Of a stretch of DNA of 64,000 nucleotides, positions 18,196 through 26,380 are shown piece by piece. Both the position numbers and the translations under genes were made by a program. This stretch comes from G965232465 sp965232465 (lineage in GTDB: Bacteria > Pseudomonadota > Alphaproteobacteria > JAQWUY01), in assembly GCA_965232465.1 (NCBI GenBank), contig OZ246977.1:744001-808000 (forward strand), given 5' to 3'. The first letter of the stretch is position 1. Every line of letters begins with the position of its first letter. The notes under the pieces were generated by a model. The model saw only the letters and a program-made list of their open reading frames with translations. It was not told the origin of the DNA and did no database searches.

Positions 18196-19140
18196 ATGAA
18201 CATATTTAAATATATTTTATTCGTAGGTTTTATGGGTATATGGTCTTTTACATATGCGGAGGGTGGCGATGATGTGGGGGATGATCCCCAATACAATTAT
18301 AATGGTATTTATATCAGTGGCGGGCATCCCATGGGGGTGCGATTTTTGACCGCTGGTGCCGTATGTATGTTTGTGGAAGATATGTCTTGTGGGGTCTTGC
18401 CGGTGGCAGATTCGTTAAAATCCCTTGATGCCCTTGCAATGGGGCGGGTGGATATGGCGGTTGTGCAAAGTGATTTGTTACACCATGCGGTGGATGGAAG
18501 CAGTCGATTTAAGCAATTTGGGGCGAATTCAGATTTGCGGGTGTTGGCTGTATTGGGGGTGGAAACGGTGTTGGTGGTGGTGCGAAAGTCGGCAAATATC
18601 ACCCGTATAGCCGATTTACAAGACCGCTCGTTTGCCATTGGGGTGGATACAACATATCGCAGTCTATTTGGTAAAGCCTTATTAAAATCCGCAGGTATTT
18701 CCCAAAAATCGGTAAACTTGGTACAGACTGGCGTCGACGAATCGATGGAGGCGTTGTGTGCCGGCACGGCGGATGCGTCCATATTTTTGCTATCGAATCC
18801 CAATGGTATGATGGATACTTTGACCGCCCAGTGTGATGGTGATGTGATGTTTTTATCGTTGGATACATCGATAACAGACAAAATACAAAAATCCTTTAAA
18901 GGCACATCTGTAATAACACTTCCCTCAGGTGTATCGGGGCAATCCCAACCCGTGCACACGGTGGGGTTTCATACGGTGTTGGTAACCACCGCTGGGCTCA
19001 GTAATGAAAAGGTAATGGCGGTACAATCGGCAATGTATGATAATTTACAATCGTTGCAAACCCTACACCCGGCATTTTCCATATTTTCCAAGGATTTTAT
19101 CACACGGGATATTGGTATTCCTTATTACAATGCACAATAG
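18196..19140 (+). CDS. TAXI-family TRAP solute-binding protein
   Basis: A 314-residue periplasmic binding protein of the TAXI class. It has a signal peptide ending TYAEG (about residue 22), the opening strand YISGGHPMGVRF, then MGRVDMAVVQSDL, the TAXI-type RVLAVLGVETVLVVVRKSANI and FAIGVDTTYRSLFGKALL. TAXI proteins feed fused DctQM permeases, but no such permease is in the neighbourhood, so this may be an orphan receptor or act with a distant transporter. The ATG at 18196 gives a proper signal peptide. An 84-residue gene follows 8 bp downstream. Confidence 0.83.
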   Translation: MNIFKYILFVGFMGIWSFTYAEGGDDVGDDPQYNYNGIYISGGHPMGVRFLTAGAVCMFVEDMSCGVLPVADSLKSLDALAMGRVDMAVVQSDLLHHAVDGSSRFKQFGANSDLRVLAVLGVETVLVVVRKSANITRIADLQDRSFAIGVDTTYRSLFGKALLKSAGISQKSVNLVQTGVDESMEALCAGTADASIFLLSNPNGMMDTLTAQCDGDVMFLSLDTSITDKIQKSFKGTSVITLPSGVSGQSQPVHTVGFHTVLVTTAGLSNEKVMAVQSAMYDNLQSLQTLHPAFSIFSKDFITRDIGIPYYNAQ

Positions 19141-19148
19141 GGGGGCAT

Positions 19149-19403
19149 ATGGATAATACAGACAAGGCGTTTAATCGTATCAAACAAGATTTGGACAAGG
19201 TCAGTGACGAATTGGTGTACTTGATTGACACCTATGATTTACAGGTGGAATCGCCCCTTGAAATTATTGAAAATGCCAAAACCAAGATCACCAACCCCGA
19301 CGATTATATAAAATTTTTGGAACTGTCGTTACAAGGGCGATTATTGGGCGAAGCGGCGGATTATATTTTACATACACAAAAAAATAAACCGGTTATCCAT
19401 TAA
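19149..19403 (+). CDS. Small acidic helical protein of unknown function
   Basis: An 84-residue protein I do not recognise. It looks soluble and mostly helical, with an acidic N-terminal amphipathic helix (KAFNRIKQDLDKVSDELVYL) and a second helix near residues 57-75. There is no signal peptide or membrane segment. GGGGG just after the previous stop serves as ribosome binding site, and the AAGGA of the next gene overlaps its own stop, so it is translated within a TAXI-84aa-oxidoreductase operon. Confidence 0.65.
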   Translation: MDNTDKAFNRIKQDLDKVSDELVYLIDTYDLQVESPLEIIENAKTKITNPDDYIKFLELSLQGRLLGEAADYILHTQKNKPVIH

Positions 19404-19414
19404 GGACAACACAA

Positions 19415-20356
19415 ATGACAACACGGATGACAACACCGGCACATTTTCAAGTTGGTATTATCGGTTTTGGTAAAATGGGCAAGCTGCATGCGGATGCCTA
19501 TGAACGGGTGGGGGCGACTGTGAAATGGGTGTTGGATGCAAACGCTGTGTCGAAGGATTGTACCTATGCGGTAACCGATAATATGGATGTGGTGCTACGG
19601 GATTGTGATATTATTTCCATTTGTTCCCCATCCTCAACACATGTAGCAGTGGCGGAGCAATCGTTTCGGGCAAAAGTGCATACATTTATTGAAAAACCCC
19701 TTGCCCTAAATGCGGATGATTGTCGTAATCTGGTTCATATGCACAAACAATCCGGGTTGTCGTTTCGTGCGGGGGTGGGGCATATCGAAAGGTTTAATGC
19801 CGCATTTCAAGTCCTGTTGGAAAATATCCGCAAAGTGGGCACGCTCGAATCCATACGGGCGGTGCGGACGAATCCCTCTTCTGGGCGTATTGCCGATGCG
19901 GATGTGGTGTCCGATTTAATGGTACATGATTTGGATTTAATGCGTGCCATATGTGGGGGAACCGTGTTGGAAAGGGTGCATATATCACACCATGTGAAAA
20001 ACGACAAGGGCGTATTGGATTCTGTTACCATACAAGCCGTATTAAACAAAATTAAAATAACCGCAACAGCCTGTCGTATCAATACCGCCCCCTGTCGTAC
20101 TTTTACAGTGCAAGGGGGCAAAGGGCGGTTGTCTGCGGATTTACGCAATTGCACCATATTATGGACATCCCATATGGGCGACACCGCCCCCATTCCCGTG
20201 CAGCCTTGTGATCAGATTACCAGCCAAATCGGGGCGTGGGTTACGGCGGTTACCAACGCCACCAAGCCCATTGTTGGCTTGACCGATGGGCTGTTTGCGG
20301 TGCGGGCGTGTGATACCGTTCGACAAGCGGTGTCTCAGGTGGGTTGTGATACATAA
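19415..20356 (+). CDS. Gfo/Idh/MocA family NAD(P)-dependent oxidoreductase
   Basis: A 313-residue oxidoreductase with an N-terminal Rossmann fold (VGIIGFGKMGKLHADAYERVG, residues about 14-34), the sugar-dehydrogenase motif FIEKPLAL near residue 92 and a C-terminal alpha/beta domain opening with GVGHIERFNAAF. VSDLMVHDLDLMRAI holds the conserved HD pair. Family substrates are sugars, inositols or nucleotide sugars; the sequence does not tell which. It is the last gene of the short operon beginning with the TAXI protein, started from AAGGA at 19402. Confidence 0.87.
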   Translation: MTTRMTTPAHFQVGIIGFGKMGKLHADAYERVGATVKWVLDANAVSKDCTYAVTDNMDVVLRDCDIISICSPSSTHVAVAEQSFRAKVHTFIEKPLALNADDCRNLVHMHKQSGLSFRAGVGHIERFNAAFQVLLENIRKVGTLESIRAVRTNPSSGRIADADVVSDLMVHDLDLMRAICGGTVLERVHISHHVKNDKGVLDSVTIQAVLNKIKITATACRINTAPCRTFTVQGGKGRLSADLRNCTILWTSHMGDTAPIPVQPCDQITSQIGAWVTAVTNATKPIVGLTDGLFAVRACDTVRQAVSQVGCDT

Positions 20357-20472
20357 CAGCAAATTGTGTTGACAAAATACCGATAAAGTTTTATATACAC
20401 TATACTCTATTTTATTTCAGTATATATATGGTGTGTGTAAAACGCCTTAAAACGACATAGGATTAAAGAATA

Positions 20473-21060
20473 ATGACAGATACCCAAAAACCCACCCGGC
20501 AGGAGGCTGAAAAAGCGGTTAAAACCCTATTACAGTGGGCGGGGGATGATCCCAATCGCATTGGCTTACGGGACACCCCTAAACGGGTGGTCGATGCGTT
20601 TAGCGAATATTTTGCCGGATATACCCAAGATGACAAAGCGGAACTGAGTCGTACTTTTGAAGATATTACCGGTTACAATGCCCCGATTATTATTCGGGAT
20701 ATTCCCTTTGAATCCCATTGTGAACATCATATCGCCCCGTTTATTGGTAAGGTATGGGTAGCATATTTACCGGGGGAAAAAGTGTGTGGGTTATCGAAAT
20801 TGGCACGGGTGGTGGATATTTATGCAAAACGCCTGCAAAATCAAGAAATGCTGACTTTACAGATTGCTGAAAGCCTGTATTACAACCTGCAAGCCCGTGG
20901 TGTCGCCGTGGCAATCGATGCGGTACATCATTGTATGTGTACCCGTGGTGTTAAAAAACACAGCAGCAGCACAATTACCAATCATTTTTTGGGTGCATAC
21001 GAAACCGACATACACTTGCAACAGCAATTTTTTAATGTGGTAAATATGGGTATAAAATAA
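20473..21060 (+). CDS. folE: GTP cyclohydrolase I FolE
   Basis: A 195-residue enzyme that converts GTP to 7,8-dihydroneopterin triphosphate, the entry to folate and also to the 7-deazaguanine (queuosine) route. The zinc and active-site motifs ESHCEHHIAPFIGKV, GLSKLARVVDIYAKRLQNQE and HHCMCTRG are intact, and the length is normal. DUF3253 follows 11 bp downstream. A link with the queuosine genes at the window end is possible but they are not adjacent. Confidence 0.97.
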   Translation: MTDTQKPTRQEAEKAVKTLLQWAGDDPNRIGLRDTPKRVVDAFSEYFAGYTQDDKAELSRTFEDITGYNAPIIIRDIPFESHCEHHIAPFIGKVWVAYLPGEKVCGLSKLARVVDIYAKRLQNQEMLTLQIAESLYYNLQARGVAVAIDAVHHCMCTRGVKKHSSSTITNHFLGAYETDIHLQQQFFNVVNMGIK

Positions 21061-21071
21061 GAGCATACGGT

Positions 21072-21389
21072 ATGAATATATCCCCCAATATATCCCCTAA
21101 TATATCCCCGGAGGTTTTTGAAAAATGGGATCCTGTGGCACAATTTATTGTAACGCATATACACTCCATGGACAATAATAAACCCATATCTATTGAACGG
21201 GTGGCAAAAGCGTTTTGGATGACCCGACGGCGGCAACAAGACGGGGAAGATGCGTGGCGAAAATACCTACATGCCACCAAGCAACAAGCCATATTTCTTG
21301 CCCGGCAACAGGTCATAGAATTAACCCGACGGGGACAGCCCGTTGATCCGAATGATTTTAAAGGTGTTATTCGGTTGCGGTTAAAATAA
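21072..21389 (+). CDS. DUF3253 family protein
   Basis: A 105-residue protein. The C-terminal two thirds match DUF3253, a small winged-helix-like family: VAKAFW, a WRKYL-type helix, then VIELTRRGQPVDPNDFKGVIRLRL, the family's closing strand. Function is unknown. The N-terminus is odd: NISP is repeated three times, encoded by three near-identical 12-bp units (AATATATCCCCC-like) at 21075-21110. It lies directly after folE and ends five bases before repeat copy 2. Confidence 0.75.
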   Translation: MNISPNISPNISPEVFEKWDPVAQFIVTHIHSMDNNKPISIERVAKAFWMTRRRQQDGEDAWRKYLHATKQQAIFLARQQVIELTRRGQPVDPNDFKGVIRLRLK

Positions 21390-21394
21390 AAATT

Positions 21395-21603
21395 GCGGTT
21401 GCAACCGCTTGCGACACAGTCGCATTGTGGTGTCCGATCGGGGTGCAAAGTGGGGTAAATAAGTGTTGTATTTTGTTGCACGAAGTGCAGGAAAATCAAC
21501 ATGATACCGAGCGAGGGGCGCTAGCCCCTTAAACAGACAATCGTGCAAACAAGTAACATGATGCAGTATAGTACACAGTATCGTTTTATATGAAATTAAC
21601 TAT
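21395..21603 (+). repeat. 210-bp structured repeat, copy 2 (divergent)
   Basis: The most diverged full copy. It keeps the palindrome GCGGTTGCAACCGC, but hairpin 2 is GCGAC-ACA-GTCGC (21411-21423) and hairpin 3 is TGCAC-GAA-GTGCA (21477-21489), with both arms changed together relative to copy 1. GGGGC-GCTA-GCCCC is retained. The right end TTAACTAT abuts the start codon of the next gene. Confidence 0.88.
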
Positions 21604-22620
21604 ATGACAGAATATAATCGTTTTTTATATCTTATGCACACGAAACCTACGCTTATTGCCGATGGGGCAATGGGGACGAATTTATTTGCCATGGGCTTGG
21701 AAACCGGTGAGGCACCGGAATTGTGGAACACGGATGCCCCCGATAAAATCAAAATTGTATATCAAAAATTTGTCGATGCAGGGTCGGATATTATTTTAAC
21801 CAACTCCTTTGGCGGGACCCATTTTCGCCTAAAACTGCATCGGGCGGAAAACAGAGTCCATTCCTTAAACCAAGCGGCGGCGGCGTTGGCACGGGAAGTG
21901 GCGGATACATCCGATCGTACGGTAGCGGTGGCGGGGTCCATGGGCCCCAGTGGGGAATTGTTATATCCATTGGGGGCGTTAACGGAACAAGACGCCATTG
22001 CCGCATTTGCCCACCAAGCACAGGGCTTAAAAGACGGGGGGGCGGATGTGTTGTGGGTGGAAACCATGTCATCACACGAAGAAGCCCGTGCGGCTATTGC
22101 TGGGGCATCCACGGTGGGCCTGCCGGTTGTATGTACCATGACCTTTGACACGGCGGGTAAAACCATGATGGGGGTTAGCCCCGAATCCGCCGCCCAAGTA
22201 TTACCGAGCTTGGCACATCCCCCTGTTGCCATTGGGGCAAATTGTGGGGTGGGACCCTCTGATACCCTGTTGTCCATCCGTGCTATGCGTCGGGCAAACC
22301 CGCATGCAGTGATTGTATGCAAGGCAAACTGTGGATTGCCCAAATATAAGGATGGCAAGTTTACTTTTACCGGCACGCCCCAGTTAATGGCGGAGTATGC
22401 CCGTATCGCCGTCGATATGGGGGTAAAAATTATCGGCGGATGTTGTGGGTCAACCCCCGAAGTTATTAAGGCAATGTCCGATGCCATTCAAGGATATACC
22501 CCTCAACCTGTGGATGCCAAGCGGATTATTGCCACACTGGGCAAACCCTTACACACGGCACCATCTGCGGAACACATCGAACAAAAAACCGCCGCCCGTA
22601 AAAATCGCCGCCGAAGATAA
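21604..22620 (+). CDS. Homocysteine S-methyltransferase (Bmt/MetH N-domain type)
   Basis: A 338-residue TIM-barrel methyltransferase. It has LIADGAMGTNLFAMGL near the N-terminus, VAGSMGPSGELLYPLG, VETMSSHEEARAAI, and the three zinc cysteines in GANCGVGP and GGCCGST. The pattern fits alphaproteobacterial betaine-homocysteine-type enzymes and the first domain of MetH. No MetH cobalamin domain follows, so the methyl donor is probably betaine, dimethylglycine-like or a methylated amino acid. The C-terminus is basic (KNRRRR). The ATG sits right at the end of repeat copy 2 and no clear ribosome binding site is seen. Confidence 0.87.
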   Translation: MTEYNRFLYLMHTKPTLIADGAMGTNLFAMGLETGEAPELWNTDAPDKIKIVYQKFVDAGSDIILTNSFGGTHFRLKLHRAENRVHSLNQAAAALAREVADTSDRTVAVAGSMGPSGELLYPLGALTEQDAIAAFAHQAQGLKDGGADVLWVETMSSHEEARAAIAGASTVGLPVVCTMTFDTAGKTMMGVSPESAAQVLPSLAHPPVAIGANCGVGPSDTLLSIRAMRRANPHAVIVCKANCGLPKYKDGKFTFTGTPQLMAEYARIAVDMGVKIIGGCCGSTPEVIKAMSDAIQGYTPQPVDAKRIIATLGKPLHTAPSAEHIEQKTAARKNRRRR

Positions 22621-22737
22621 AATAAAAAACAATAAAATAAAAAACGATAAAATGGGTATAGGGGTTATTTTCCGCCTAAGGATTTCAGCATAGGGACCAT
22701 ACTGTTTTTGCTGCATTATGTTGCGTTGCATTTATTG

Positions 22738-22767
22738 TTGACATTTGCTATATGGGTGTGGTATGAT
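22738..22767 (+). promoter_or_regulatory. Promoter of DUF1640 gene 1
   Basis: TTGACA (22738-22743), an 18-base spacer, then TG-G-TATGAT (22762-22767), an extended -10. The same arrangement precedes the other two DUF1640 genes. Confidence 0.8.
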
Positions 22768-22815
22768 GTATCCACGATTATAGAAAAGAACCTACTTAAC
22801 AAAGGGAAAACCATC

Positions 22816-23076
22816 ATGGCGGGAAATGTTGCCATTGATACATTAGCGATCACCAAAAGACTAGAGGCTTCTGGTATGCCCAAAAGACAGGCTGAGGCTG
22901 TTGCCCAGGAACAAGTAAATTTTGCAAATTCTAATTTGGCAAGTAAAATGGATATTGAACTCATCCGTAAAGATATTAAAATATCAATGTATACAAGCGT
23001 AGGTACAACATTTGGGGCACTTGCTGGAATCGTACTTTTACTGTTAAATTTAGGCAAAATACTTGGTACTTCGTAA
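22816..23076 (+). CDS. DUF1640-like small coiled-coil membrane protein, copy 1
   Basis: An 86-residue protein: an N-terminal amphipathic helix (AIDTLAITKRLEASGMP), a QAEAVAQEQ helix, a short coiled coil (KMDIELIRKDIK) and a C-terminal transmembrane helix (FGALAGIVLLLLNL). This layout matches DUF1640/CCDC90-like proteins, related to the mitochondrial uniporter regulator MCUR1. The molecular role in bacteria is unknown. The ATG at 22816 follows AAAGGGAAAA; upstream in-frame codons overlap the promoter and are discarded. It forms a duplicated unit with the repeat that follows and with the second gene. Confidence 0.75.
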   Translation: MAGNVAIDTLAITKRLEASGMPKRQAEAVAQEQVNFANSNLASKMDIELIRKDIKISMYTSVGTTFGALAGIVLLLLNLGKILGTS

Positions 23077-23151
23077 AGTATAGAAAAAACATATAAATTA
23101 ATTTGACGAAAGGGTCGACAACCTGCATATAAGACGCATTTTTATAATAAT

Positions 23152-23360
23152 GCGGTTGCAGCCGCTTGCCACGCAGTGGCATTGTGGTGTCCGATCGGGG
23201 TGCAACGAGGGGTGAACATGTGTGGGTTTTTGTCATGCGAAGCATGGGTAAATCCACATGAAACGCACGAGGGGCGTTAGCCCCTAAGACTCACCATATA
23301 ACCCACACAATAAAAAGTGCAGTATAATATGGCGAATCATTTTATACCAAATGGACTATA
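23152..23360 (+). repeat. 210-bp structured repeat, copy 3
   Basis: The palindrome reads GCGGTTGCAGCCGC (one G-T pair if transcribed). Hairpins GCCAC-GCA-GTGGC and CATGC-GAA-GCATG are present. The segment between them resembles copy 2 (GTCCGATCGGGGTG), and the end is TGGACTATA. It lies between the two duplicated DUF1640 genes. Confidence 0.9.
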
Positions 23361-23379
23361 TGTTGCGTTACATTTATTG

Positions 23380-23409
23380 TTGACATTTGCCATATGGGTG
23401 TGGTATGAT
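23380..23409 (+). promoter_or_regulatory. Promoter of DUF1640 gene 2
   Basis: TTGACA (23380-23385), an 18-base spacer and TG-G-TATGAT (23404-23409), duplicated from the copy 1 promoter. Confidence 0.8.
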
Positions 23410-23457
23410 GTATCCACGATTATAGAAAAGAACCTACTTAACAAAGGAAAAATCATC

Positions 23458-23739
23458 ATGGCGGGAAATGTTGCCATTGATACATTAGCGATCACCAAAA
23501 GACTAGAGGCTTCTGGTATGCCCAAAAAGCAGGCTGAAGCTGTTGCTCAGGAACAAGTAAATTTTGCAAATTCTAATTTGGCAAGCAAAACAGATATTGA
23601 AATCATCCGTAAAGATATTGAACTAGTCCATAAAGATATTAAAATATCCATGTATGCAAGCGTAGGCATAACATTTGGGGCATTTTCTGGAATCGTAGTT
23701 TTACTGTTAAATTTAGGCAAAATACTTGGTATTTCGTAA
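23458..23739 (+). CDS. DUF1640-like small coiled-coil membrane protein, copy 2
   Basis: A 93-residue near-identical paralogue of the protein at 22816-23076. It has seven extra residues in the coiled coil (DIEIIRKDIELVHKDIK), that is one added heptad in register, followed by the same transmembrane helix. The duplicated block is about 640-660 bp and takes in promoter, gene and downstream repeat. The 21-bp insertion keeps the frame, and the rest is highly conserved, which argues that both copies are under selection or very recent. Confidence 0.75.
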   Translation: MAGNVAIDTLAITKRLEASGMPKKQAEAVAQEQVNFANSNLASKTDIEIIRKDIELVHKDIKISMYASVGITFGAFSGIVVLLLNLGKILGIS

Positions 23740-23808
23740 AGTATAGAAAAAACATATAATTGACGAAAGGGGCGACAACCTGCGTATAAGACGCATTTTT
23801 ATAATAAT

Positions 23809-24023
23809 GCGGTTGCAGCCGCTTGCCACGCAGTGGCATTGTGGTGCAGAGCAGGGGTGCAAAGTGGGGGTGCAATGAGGGGTGAACAAGTGTGGGTTTT
23901 TGTCATGCGAAAAATCCACATGAAACGCACGAGGGGCGTTAGCCCCTAAGACTCACCATATAACCGACAAAACAAACCGTGCAGTATAATATGGCGAATC
24001 ATTTTATACCGAATGGATTATAT
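23809..24023 (+). repeat. 210-bp structured repeat, copy 4 (hairpin 3 deleted)
   Basis: Resembles copy 3, but the 3' arm of the CATGC-GAA-GCATG hairpin is missing (GTCATGCGAAAAATCC), and the segment GTGCAAAGTGGGGGTGCAATG carries a short internal duplication. It ends ATGGATTATATA, 14 bases before the stop codon of the opposing dctM-like gene. Confidence 0.88.
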
Positions 24024-24036
24024 AGCATAACAAAAA

Positions 24037-25632
24037 TTACAAACCGCCACTATAATCGGATCCGAATATAACCCTTGGCAACCAATTTACCAATTCGGGG
24101 AAATACCACAGGATAACCAACATCCCCATTTGTATTATCAAGAAGGGAATAACCCCCTTGTAAATTTGTGTGGTTTTGAGCTGATTTTGCGGCACCACCC
24201 CCCGCAAGTAAAACAGGGTAAATCCAAAGGGGGGGGTCAAGAAGCTAGTTTGTAAGTTTATCGCCATCATAATTGCCAGCCATACGGGGCTGATGTCGTG
24301 TTGTAACAACACGGGGGCGACTAAGGGGACGACAACAAGGGTAATTTCAATAAAATCAAGGAACATGCCCAAGATAAACATCACCACCATGACAACGATA
24401 ATTTGTACGGCAACATCCCCATGGATACCCGTCAAGGCTTTGTGGACAATTTCATCCCCATTAAACGCACGGAAAATAAGGGAAAATATGGTGGCACCAA
24501 TCAGAATAAACATCACTTTTGCCGTAATCCAGGTGGCGTTGCTCATGGCGTATTTTAGCGTTCCTTCCATTGCCAAGATTCTGGCACTGTTAGCGGCGGA
24601 TAAAATAACCGCCCCAATCGATACACCGGCAATGATAATGCCAATGCGTTCGCCGGTGGTAATCACATCTTGATTTAACCGCAGGTCGATAAACTGTCCC
24701 AATCCAAGGGCGACAATAAAACCCGCAAACCCAAGGGCTACAATGATTTTGTCCCATTTGCTGACGGCGTTTTTGGTCCCGGCTAATAACAACGCCCCAA
24801 TGGCACCGACGGCGGCGGCTTCCGTTGGGGTGGCAACCCCGCCTAAGATCGATCCAAGTACGGCAAAAATAAGTAAAATGGGCGGTAACATCACATCGAT
24901 AAGCAATGTTTTAAGGGACATATCTTTATCCATTTTTACCTTTGGGGAACTTTTGGGGTCGATAATTGCCACCACCAATTGATACAATATGTATAATCCG
25001 ACCAATACAACCCCCGGGATAAGTGCCCCGGCGAATAAATCCCCCGTCGACACGGGTTCCGGTGACCAGTTACCGATGGTGCGTTGGGCTTCCACATAAG
25101 AATTTGAAATTTGATCGGTTAATAAGATAAGGACAATCGACGGGGGAATAATTTGTCCCAGTGTCCCCGCCGCACAAATCGATCCGGCGGCTAAGGAGGG
25201 TTTATATCCTTGTTTAAACATGGTGGGGTAGCTCATTAATCCCATGGTAACAACGGTTGCCCCCACAATTCCCGTCGAAGCCGCAAGCAACGCCCCCACG
25301 ATACTTACGGAAATGCCGAGTCCCCCCGGTACACGGGATAACACAATCCCCATACCTTCCAGCAGTTGTTCGGCAATTTTCGATTTTTCCAGAACCAAGC
25401 CCATAAATACAAACAAAGGCACGGCAATTAACAACGCATTGTTCATGGCATTGCCAAAAATGCGTTTCGGAATGGCTTGTAATAAGTTGGGGTTAATTAA
25501 GTCGAGTTCGAAACCGATAAACGCCCAAATTAACGAGGACCCCGCCAAGGTTAATGCCACCGGAAACCCCGCCATCAGCAACACAATGGTGCTGATAAAC
25601 ATGAATATACAAATAATTTCTGGGGTTATCAT
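24037..25632 (-). CDS. TRAP transporter large permease (DctM family)
   Basis: A 531-residue membrane protein of the DctM/IT superfamily, which drives sodium-coupled uptake of organic acids. The N-terminal MAGFPVALTLAGSSLIWAFIG and GGLGISVSIVGALLAASTGIVGATVVTMGL, and the C-terminal NLQTSFLTPPFGFTLFYLRGV, are diagnostic. It is about 100 residues longer than ordinary DctM, with extra central helices, as in the keto-acid/mannitol-type subfamily. Its ATG overlaps the dctQ stop by four bases. The operon is dctP-dctQ-dctM. Confidence 0.93.
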   Translation of the reverse strand: MITPEIICIFMFISTIVLLMAGFPVALTLAGSSLIWAFIGFELDLINPNLLQAIPKRIFGNAMNNALLIAVPLFVFMGLVLEKSKIAEQLLEGMGIVLSRVPGGLGISVSIVGALLAASTGIVGATVVTMGLMSYPTMFKQGYKPSLAAGSICAAGTLGQIIPPSIVLILLTDQISNSYVEAQRTIGNWSPEPVSTGDLFAGALIPGVVLVGLYILYQLVVAIIDPKSSPKVKMDKDMSLKTLLIDVMLPPILLIFAVLGSILGGVATPTEAAAVGAIGALLLAGTKNAVSKWDKIIVALGFAGFIVALGLGQFIDLRLNQDVITTGERIGIIIAGVSIGAVILSAANSARILAMEGTLKYAMSNATWITAKVMFILIGATIFSLIFRAFNGDEIVHKALTGIHGDVAVQIIVVMVVMFILGMFLDFIEITLVVVPLVAPVLLQHDISPVWLAIMMAINLQTSFLTPPFGFTLFYLRGVVPQNQLKTTQIYKGVIPFLIIQMGMLVILWYFPELVNWLPRVIFGSDYSGGL

Positions 25633-26213
25633 AAGCCTGTCTCCTTTGGGGGGTGGGGCGTATTTTGTGCATCGGTCATAAAATGTACATCGTCTTGTTC
25701 TTGTGTGATCGAATATGTATCGGTTTTACCGATTAAAAATTGCACCGATTCGACAATTAACACCACCGCATGTAACAACATTTGAATACAAAATATTAAC
25801 AAAACAGTTTTTAATAAATATACAAAAGGTAGGCTATTTGTCTCTAACCCGCCCTCGAGTATGGCCCAAGACCTTAATACATAATCCCAAGTGTAATATG
25901 TAATAATGCCTATGGTGGGGATAAAAAACACTATCGACCCCAGAAAATACACCCATGCCTTTTGTCTGTCGGTCATATGATTAAACACTATGTCCAAATA
26001 TACATGTTCGCCTTTCATAAAAGTATGTGCCATCGCCAACATAAACGATGTGGCAAACATATATACGATGGATTCTTGTGCCATTAATGAATTGGTACTA
26101 AATACATACCGCACAATGACAATTAAAAATTGGGCAAACACCATTGCCATAATAAGGTACTGCATCGCCACCCCAATTGTACGGTTGATTTTTTTAATAG
26201 CATGTAACAGCAT
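25629..26213 (-). CDS. TRAP transporter small permease (DctQ family)
   Basis: A 194-residue four-helix membrane protein of the DctQ family, the small subunit joined to the large permease. The helix pattern and the conserved AQESIVYMFATSFMLAMA with FMKGEHVYLDI (the xGEHVxxD block) are typical. The C-terminal tail is polar. AAGGGGAT precedes the ATG. It lies between the binding protein gene and dctM in one transcript. Confidence 0.9.
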   Translation of the reverse strand: MLLHAIKKINRTIGVAMQYLIMAMVFAQFLIVIVRYVFSTNSLMAQESIVYMFATSFMLAMAHTFMKGEHVYLDIVFNHMTDRQKAWVYFLGSIVFFIPTIGIITYYTWDYVLRSWAILEGGLETNSLPFVYLLKTVLLIFCIQMLLHAVVLIVESVQFLIGKTDTYSITQEQDDVHFMTDAQNTPHPPKETGL

Positions 26214-26349
26214 AGGCTATCCCCTTAAAATAAAAAATACATAGGATGTATAAAAAACTTGTAAAATTGGGAAAATCGTCGTATATACACAGACAAAAAC
26301 AACAGACATACAAATTGTATTATATCCATAATCCCCAAGCATACACACA

Positions 26350-26367
26350 GGGGGGACACGCCCCCCC
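26350..26367 (-). promoter_or_regulatory. GC hairpin between dctP and dctQ
   Basis: GGGGGG-ACACG-CCCCCC lies 14 bases after the dctP stop and has no T tail on the minus strand. It is more likely an mRNA-stabilising stem that favours the binding protein over the permease than a terminator. Confidence 0.5.
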
Positions 26368-26380
26368 GTATTAGATTTTA

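Noticed and set aside
21032..21502. A 156-residue minus-strand frame running through repeat copy 2 and DUF3253
   Set aside because: It joins repeat DNA with the reverse of a coding gene. Similar frames appear in other repeat copies but are not kept open in all.
21762..22487. A 241-residue minus-strand frame opposite the homocysteine methyltransferase
   Set aside because: The plus-strand protein has intact zinc and barrel motifs; the reverse frame arises from GC-rich third positions and shows no family pattern.
22708..22815. Longer N-terminus for the first DUF1640 protein
   Set aside because: The added stretch coincides with the -35 and -10 boxes, and the good ribosome binding site lies before 22816. 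The same holds for the second copy.
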